A DNA stretch of 26,634 bases from RPQK01 sp041946865 (GTDB lineage Bacteria > Acidobacteriota > UBA6911 > RPQK01): contig JBHGBF010000134.1 in assembly GCA_041946865.1 (NCBI GenBank), positions 1 to 26,634 on the forward strand. Reading direction: 5' to 3'. A program made the translations under genes and the position numbers. Each line of letters starts with the position of its first letter. The stretch's first letter is position 1. Positions 22,298 to 26,634 of this stretch are shown here, in pieces. Under the pieces are notes generated by a model. That model did no database searches. It had not been told where the DNA came from and saw only the letters and a program-made list of their open reading frames with translations.

Positions 22298-23199
22298 AGT
22301 TCACATCACCCTTCGACGGGTAACGCCCGAAGAAGGCAAAGAGGCTCTCGGACTTGGCGGGCATTTATTGCCGAAGCACCGCGGGACATTGAGCCCGAGA
22401 ACGGTGTTGAATCAGGGGCATGCCGAGCGTGAGGTAAACGAGCTGCCGGAAGGGGGAACGCGAGTCGTCGCTTAAGCCTTTGGGCAACACGGAAGGCCTC
22501 ACGGGAAAGCCGAGCCCGCCAACCGGACTCGGGAAAACCGACCGTCCGGGATGACAACGGGGGCCTGGGGAAACGCGACCCATGGTCGAAATGGGAACGC
22601 ATGCCGGCAACCGAAAGGGCGGGCATGGTCACTCTCAGCCTAAAGGCGCGCGCGCCTCAGTTCTATCCAAACGACCTGGGCCCCGATGATGCCCGGGTTT
22701 CTATAAACGTGTCGGTCCTAACGGACCTGCGAAACCTACTGTCGTATCTCTAGACAAAAGGCCACCTTCAGGTGCTGAAGCAGAGTGCTCGCAACTACCG
22801 GCGCTTCAGAGGCGCAGGTATTCAGAAGCGCTCCGTACTTACGACAGATGCGTATAAGGATCAGTCTCGTTGCCGCGCACTGCTGCTCCAGGGTCTCGGC
22901 CTCCCCCAACGTTGTCTCTGAGGCAACTCCGCGGCGCTCGGCGAGCACTCTTTCGGAGTGCGGCCATGCCCGGCCATGCCGCCGCTTTATACTCGCCGGC
23001 CATGCCGGCGGCCTTTTCACTTTCGATCTTGGAGACGGCCGCCGGCGTGGCCCGGCATGGGGCTGCCGCACCCCCAGCTGGGCAGCGCTCGAGTCGCATC
23101 CCTGCGGAGCTCTATCCTCCCCCAGCTGAAACCATTGCGCACCGGTCGTCCGGGCCGGAAAACGCCAGGTCTCAGGAACGAGAAGGCATGCTGGACGAC
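22298..23199. other. Gene-free, degenerate stretch
   Basis: About 900 bases without a gene I can support. Frames on both strands are short and overlap each other, with no ribosome-binding sites. Several small hairpins occur (GGTCC/GGACC near 22710, CACCT/AGGTG near 22765). The purine-rich part 22400-22640, with many GGGAA and GGAA motifs, looks like structured RNA or a decayed mobile element such as an intron, but no domain could be identified. Confidence 0.4.
22961..23006. repeat. Three copies of CGGCCATGCC
   Basis: Two adjacent copies (22961-22980) and a third at 22997-23006. The unit is partly self-complementary (GGCC). It lies inside the gene-free stretch. Confidence 0.5.
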
Positions 23200-23223
23200 C
23201 AGTTCACCCGTTTCGGACTGCGC

Positions 23224-23622
23224 AAGTTCGAGCTTGCCGGGCCCCGGATCCTCCTTAACAGGATCCAGGCGAGGGTCATCAGGGTGCAAGCGGGCGCCGG
23301 GGCTGCCCCGCGGACTATGCCTGTGCCTTTACCCTAGACCTCGCCCACACCGCGCCCCCCCGCCCGGTAGCAGCGCTCCAGTTCCTGGGCACCGTCCGCC
23401 GATGACCGGCCCCTCGTCGATCGCGGGATCGAAGGCGACAATGCTGGGCCGCGACTGCAGGAGACCATTCGATCCGCCGAACGAAGTCTGATCATAGCGA
23501 AGGCTCAAGCGCTCGGAGCGCACCGTTACAGCGTCCTGTGCGAACGCCGATGCAGTGAGCGCCATCAAGAGCAGCCCGCTGCTTGGGAAGCTGAGTCCAG
23601 ATAAGGCGGTCATACGGGGCAT
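23224..23622 (-). pseudogene. Decayed secreted amidohydrolase, 5' part
   Basis: The frame opens at ATG 23622 (M-P-R-M-T-A-L) with a signal peptide ending A-S-A-F-A-Q. About 75 codons on, it leaves its homology: A-D-G-A-Q-E-L-E-R-C-Y-R-A-G-G-R-G-V-G-E-V lies in a second frame and meets a TAG, followed by G-K-G-T-G-I. L-H-P-D-D-P-R-L-D-P-V lies in yet another frame. From family memory, these pieces in this order belong to amidohydrolase-2 (metal-dependent hydrolase) proteins of the type E-L-E-R-C...G-V-G-E-V...D-K-G...H-P-D-D-P-R. At least two frameshifts and one stop show that it is dead. The metal-binding C-terminus is missing. Confidence 0.5.
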
Positions 23623-23850
23623 AAGTGTAATGGGACAGAGTGGCCCCGGGAAGTGTATCCATGTTACGTAACCGTGTGCTTACCGTAACCTCACAGCTTG
23701 CCCGAACGGCCGGACTTATACTGTCACGGTTCCTGGATCAAGGAGCAGATACCGATGGGCGGCGCTCTTTCCCGTTATGATTGACGCCGTTTCGGGAGCA
23801 ACCTCCGCCAATCGATTGATTTCTCTCCACATTGAGAAACGAGGAGAGCT

Positions 23851-26487
23851 ATGAAGGTCTTGAGAAGCGGACTCTGGGTCCTTTCGTTGATTTTCCTTTC
23901 TGTTGCTCCGGCTTTGTCTTTCAGCGACCCGGCAGCCGGGTTTCGAAGTAGTTGGCCTTTGGATCTTCACAGAACCTGGATTGGTCCGGACTACTGGTCG
24001 AATCCGCTCCAGGACTGGGAGATCGACAAAGGACGACTGGTCTGCCTGGTCGCCGATTCCAACCGCAACGTGGCGCTGCTCGCCTGGGAAGTAACGGATC
24101 AGCACGGAAACCTGAAACTGAGCGTTAATCTGGGCGGTCTCAACTCCGACAGCAACAGCCGGAAACAGGGCTGGGCTGGATTTCGAGTCGGGGCCAAAGG
24201 GCGGTTTGGCGACTACCGGGACGATGCTCTTTACGGAGTGGGCGTCGATGCCGGTGTGACGACCTCTGGAAGCCTTTTCATCGGTAAAGCGGACGCCCCT
24301 GGCACCCCGGCAAGTCAAAAGCTGGCGAGTCTCTTGTTCGGACAGGGAGTCCGACTGCAGATGGAAGTGACCGGCGGTCCACCCTCGGGCTGCCGACTGG
24401 CGCTTTCCGCCTGGTCTGGCGCCGAGCAACTTGCCCGGACGGAAAAAGACGGGTTCAAGACCGGTGACTTCAGAGGTCTGCTGGCGCTGGTGGCTGACCT
24501 TAAGACAAAAGACCGCGAATCGAGAGACCTTCCCAGTTTCTGGTTCGCCGATTGGGAGGCGGGTGGGACGAGGATTACGCACCATCCAGATCGCCGGTTC
24601 GGCCCGATTCTGTTCGGGCAGCACACTCTCAGCAAGGGGATCCTGAAACTGACGGCGCAGATGCCGCCGGTCTCGTTGGCCGAATCGCAGACGGTTTACC
24701 TCGAGATCCAGGACGCCAAGGGTGTATGGAAACGGTTGGCTTCCGAGAAGATCGACCCGCTGGCCCGCACGGCCACCTTCAAGGTGCGCGGCTGGGAGGA
24801 CACGCGAGACGTTCCGTACCGGTTGGCCTACTCGCTGTCGCTGGGGAGCGGCAGGACCGAGCAGCGCTACTTCGAGGGCGTCGTTGCGCGGGACCCGGTC
24901 GACAAACAGGAGATCGTGGTGGCCGCCTTTACTGGAAACAATGATCTTGGTTTTCCGAACAACGAGATCGTGGCTCATGTTCTCGCGCACAAGCCGGACC
25001 TGCTCTTCTTTTCCGGGGACCAGATCTACGAGCCCGTCGCCGGGTACGGCATCCAGCGTGAGCCTCTCGAGAAATCCTGCCTCGACTATCTGCGCAAATG
25101 GTACGTGTATGGCTGGGAATACCGGGAGATGCTCAGGCGCATTCCCACCATCTCCATTCCGGACGATCACGACGTTTACCACGGGAACCTCTGGGGTGAA
25201 GAGGGCAAGCACGCCGAGCCGGTCAGTGACGGCGGGCCCCAGCATGACAGCGGGGGCTACATCCAACCTGCGGAATGGGTGAGGATGGTGGAAAGGACCC
25301 AGACCAGCCATCTGCCCGATGCGTACGACCCGACTCCCGTCCAACAGGGCATTGGGGTGTACTACACGGATTTGGTTTATGGCGGTGTGAGTTTCGCGAT
25401 CATCGAGGATCGGAAGTTCAAGTCCGCTCCGAGAAGGTTCCTGCCCGCCGAAGCCCGGGTGCGCAACGGCTGGGCGTTGAATCCGCAGTTCAACCGGCCG
25501 GAGCAGTTCGACGTCGAGGGAGCGCAACTGCTGGGGGACCGGCAGATCAGCTTCCTGGAAAACTGGGTGAAGGACTGGAGTCACGGAGTCTGGATGAAAG
25601 TCTTGCTTTCTCAAACCATCTTCTCGACCGTTGCCACTTTGCCGGCATCGGCCGCCAGCGACGAAGTCGTACCCAGACTGCGGATCCTTCCCAAAGGTGT
25701 CTACCCGGAGGACGACCGACCGACGCGCGACATGGATTCCAACGGCTGGCCAAAGCGCGAGCGAGACCGGGCCTTGCGGGTCATGCGCAAAGGTTTCGCC
25801 GTCCACGTGGCCGGCGACCAGCACTTGGGCTCCACGATTCAGTACGGCGTCGAGGATTGGGGTGACGCGGCTTTTGCCCTCTGCGTCCCGTCGGTGTCAA
25901 ATTACTTCCCGCGGCGCTGGTTTCCCGCTGAGGGCCCGGTCGATTACCGGCCCGGAAGCCCGATGAACCTGGGCCGGTTTTTCGACGGCTTCGGCAACAG
26001 GATGACGGTGCATGCCGTGGCTAATCCCGTCTTCTCGGGACTCGAGCCCGCTTTCCTTTACGATCGAGCGGCCGGCTATGGGATCGCCAGGTTCAACCGG
26101 GATACCCGCGAGATCGCATTCGCGAACTGGCCGAGGCAAGTCGACCCGCGCCGGCCGGGCGCTCAGCCCTATGACGGCTGGCCGGTCAGATTCAAGCAAA
26201 CGGATAACTACGGGAGGAAACCTGAGGCTTACCTGCCCACTCTCGAGGTGGCCGGCGCCCCGGACCCGGTCGTGCAGGTAATCGATGACCAGACGCAGGA
26301 AGTTGTCTATACCCTGCGCATCCAGGGGAACTCCTTCCGTCCCCCCGTTTTCAAGAAGGGGCCCTACACCATCGTGATCGGCGAAGGAGAGGCGCGAGAG
26401 ACGTTACGGCGAGTGGAACCTACAGCCGCGGAGGCGGACCGAGTGATAAAGGTATCCCTTGACGGGCGCCGCCGTTCAGACGAGTAA
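23851..26487 (+). CDS. Secreted PhoD-like metallophosphatase
   Basis: An 878-residue protein. Residues 1-23 are a signal peptide. Residues about 25-240 form a beta-rich region resembling a LamG/concanavalin-like or PhoD N-terminal module. The phosphatase core follows: F-F-S-G-D390-Q-I-Y, I-P-D438-D-H440-D-V-Y-H-G-N-L-W-G, and V-H652-V-A-G-D656-Q-H658-L-G-S, the ligands expected for a PhoD-type Fe/Ca-dependent phosphodiesterase/phosphatase. The C-terminal 200 residues form a further beta-rich region. Relatives hydrolyse phosphate esters outside the cytoplasm. GAGGAG lies five bases before the ATG. No Pho box was recognised and no phosphate-transport genes are adjacent, so regulation is unknown. 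The length exceeds typical PhoD (about 500-600) because of the added N-terminal module. Confidence 0.85.
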   Translation: MKVLRSGLWVLSLIFLSVAPALSFSDPAAGFRSSWPLDLHRTWIGPDYWSNPLQDWEIDKGRLVCLVADSNRNVALLAWEVTDQHGNLKLSVNLGGLNSDSNSRKQGWAGFRVGAKGRFGDYRDDALYGVGVDAGVTTSGSLFIGKADAPGTPASQKLASLLFGQGVRLQMEVTGGPPSGCRLALSAWSGAEQLARTEKDGFKTGDFRGLLALVADLKTKDRESRDLPSFWFADWEAGGTRITHHPDRRFGPILFGQHTLSKGILKLTAQMPPVSLAESQTVYLEIQDAKGVWKRLASEKIDPLARTATFKVRGWEDTRDVPYRLAYSLSLGSGRTEQRYFEGVVARDPVDKQEIVVAAFTGNNDLGFPNNEIVAHVLAHKPDLLFFSGDQIYEPVAGYGIQREPLEKSCLDYLRKWYVYGWEYREMLRRIPTISIPDDHDVYHGNLWGEEGKHAEPVSDGGPQHDSGGYIQPAEWVRMVERTQTSHLPDAYDPTPVQQGIGVYYTDLVYGGVSFAIIEDRKFKSAPRRFLPAEARVRNGWALNPQFNRPEQFDVEGAQLLGDRQISFLENWVKDWSHGVWMKVLLSQTIFSTVATLPASAASDEVVPRLRILPKGVYPEDDRPTRDMDSNGWPKRERDRALRVMRKGFAVHVAGDQHLGSTIQYGVEDWGDAAFALCVPSVSNYFPRRWFPAEGPVDYRPGSPMNLGRFFDGFGNRMTVHAVANPVFSGLEPAFLYDRAAGYGIARFNRDTREIAFANWPRQVDPRRPGAQPYDGWPVRFKQTDNYGRKPEAYLPTLEVAGAPDPVVQVIDDQTQEVVYTLRIQGNSFRPPVFKKGPYTIVIGEGEARETLRRVEPTAAEADRVIKVSLDGRRRSDE

Positions 26488-26634
26488 AATCGGATCGGTC
26501 TGCGAGGAGATCGGTGCCGCTTCCGGAGGCTTCGAGAGGAAAAGGGATTGAGGGATATTTACTTGACTCCAGTATCCCCTACATATTGCGGTTGGAATGG
26601 GCGAGTTCGAGCCAAAGCGGCAAATTGTTCGTAG
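26488..26634. other. Window end, no gene
   Basis: The last 147 bases hold no supported gene. TTGACT at about 26563 could be a -35 of a gene beyond the window, but no well-spaced -10 is visible. Confidence 0.3.

Noticed and set aside
22736..23071. 111-codon minus-strand frame with a helix-like C-terminus
   Set aside because: No ribosome-binding site and an R/P/A-rich start; several other frames overlap it. Some helical character remains, so a remnant is possible, but not supportable.
23716..25824. Long minus-strand frame (about 700 codons) opposite the PhoD-like gene
   Set aside because: Antisense shadow of a gene with intact metal-binding motifs, signal peptide and ribosome-binding site.

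Overview
The window (about 26.6 kb, GC-rich) looks like chromosomal DNA of a Gram-negative-type (diderm) bacterium. LolA, LspA, a TonB-family protein and two Tat-type secreted TIM-barrel proteins all imply an outer membrane and periplasm. The gene content and the palindromic intergenic repeats resemble Acidobacteriota, but this is an impression and not a proof. No rRNA, tRNA, CRISPR array or intact insertion sequence was recognised.

Layout. 1-294: palindrome-rich non-coding DNA. 295-1531 (minus): a UshA-like protein whose frame is crossed by one UGA at a conserved Cys position (probable selenocysteine), then a DUF721/DciA-like protein. 1731-3251 (plus): HNH nuclease and TonB-family protein, each with its own promoter. 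3366-8493 (plus): ileS, lspA, lolA, fabH, covering translation, lipoprotein processing and transport, and fatty-acid initiation. 8494-8805: a 144-bp inverted repeat. 8806-10670 (minus): a Tat-exported TIM-barrel protein, and a YtxH plus DUF948 envelope pair. 10812-11609: thiD. 11718-13364 (minus): CoA-disulfide-reductase/rhodanese fusion. 13533-16764 (plus): two radical SAM enzymes, the second with the cysteine layout of tetraether or membrane-spanning lipid synthases (Tes/Mss). 16915-18490: a second TIM-barrel protein and a small zinc-ribbon protein. 18815-21918: a soluble histidine kinase and an NtrC-type sigma-54 activator, overlapping by ATGA. 21937-23622: a decayed stretch with two broken genes, a 30-bp perfect palindrome and no intact gene. 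23851-26487: a large secreted PhoD-like phosphatase.

Main points. (1) The UGA at 1385-1387 lies exactly where a CGC motif is expected and is followed by a hairpin at the right distance for a bacterial SECIS, so the gene probably encodes a selenoprotein and not two fragments. (2) The Tes/Mss-like enzyme with its neighbouring SPASM-like radical SAM enzyme is a candidate for making membrane-spanning lipids. FabH in the same window makes a link to the acyl precursors conceivable. (3) Three genes have a -10 element placed so that transcription would start at or within two bases of the start codon, which suggests frequent leaderless mRNAs.

Start codons were chosen by ribosome-binding site, promoter position and family alignment from memory. 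Functions rest on motif recognition, with no database search.
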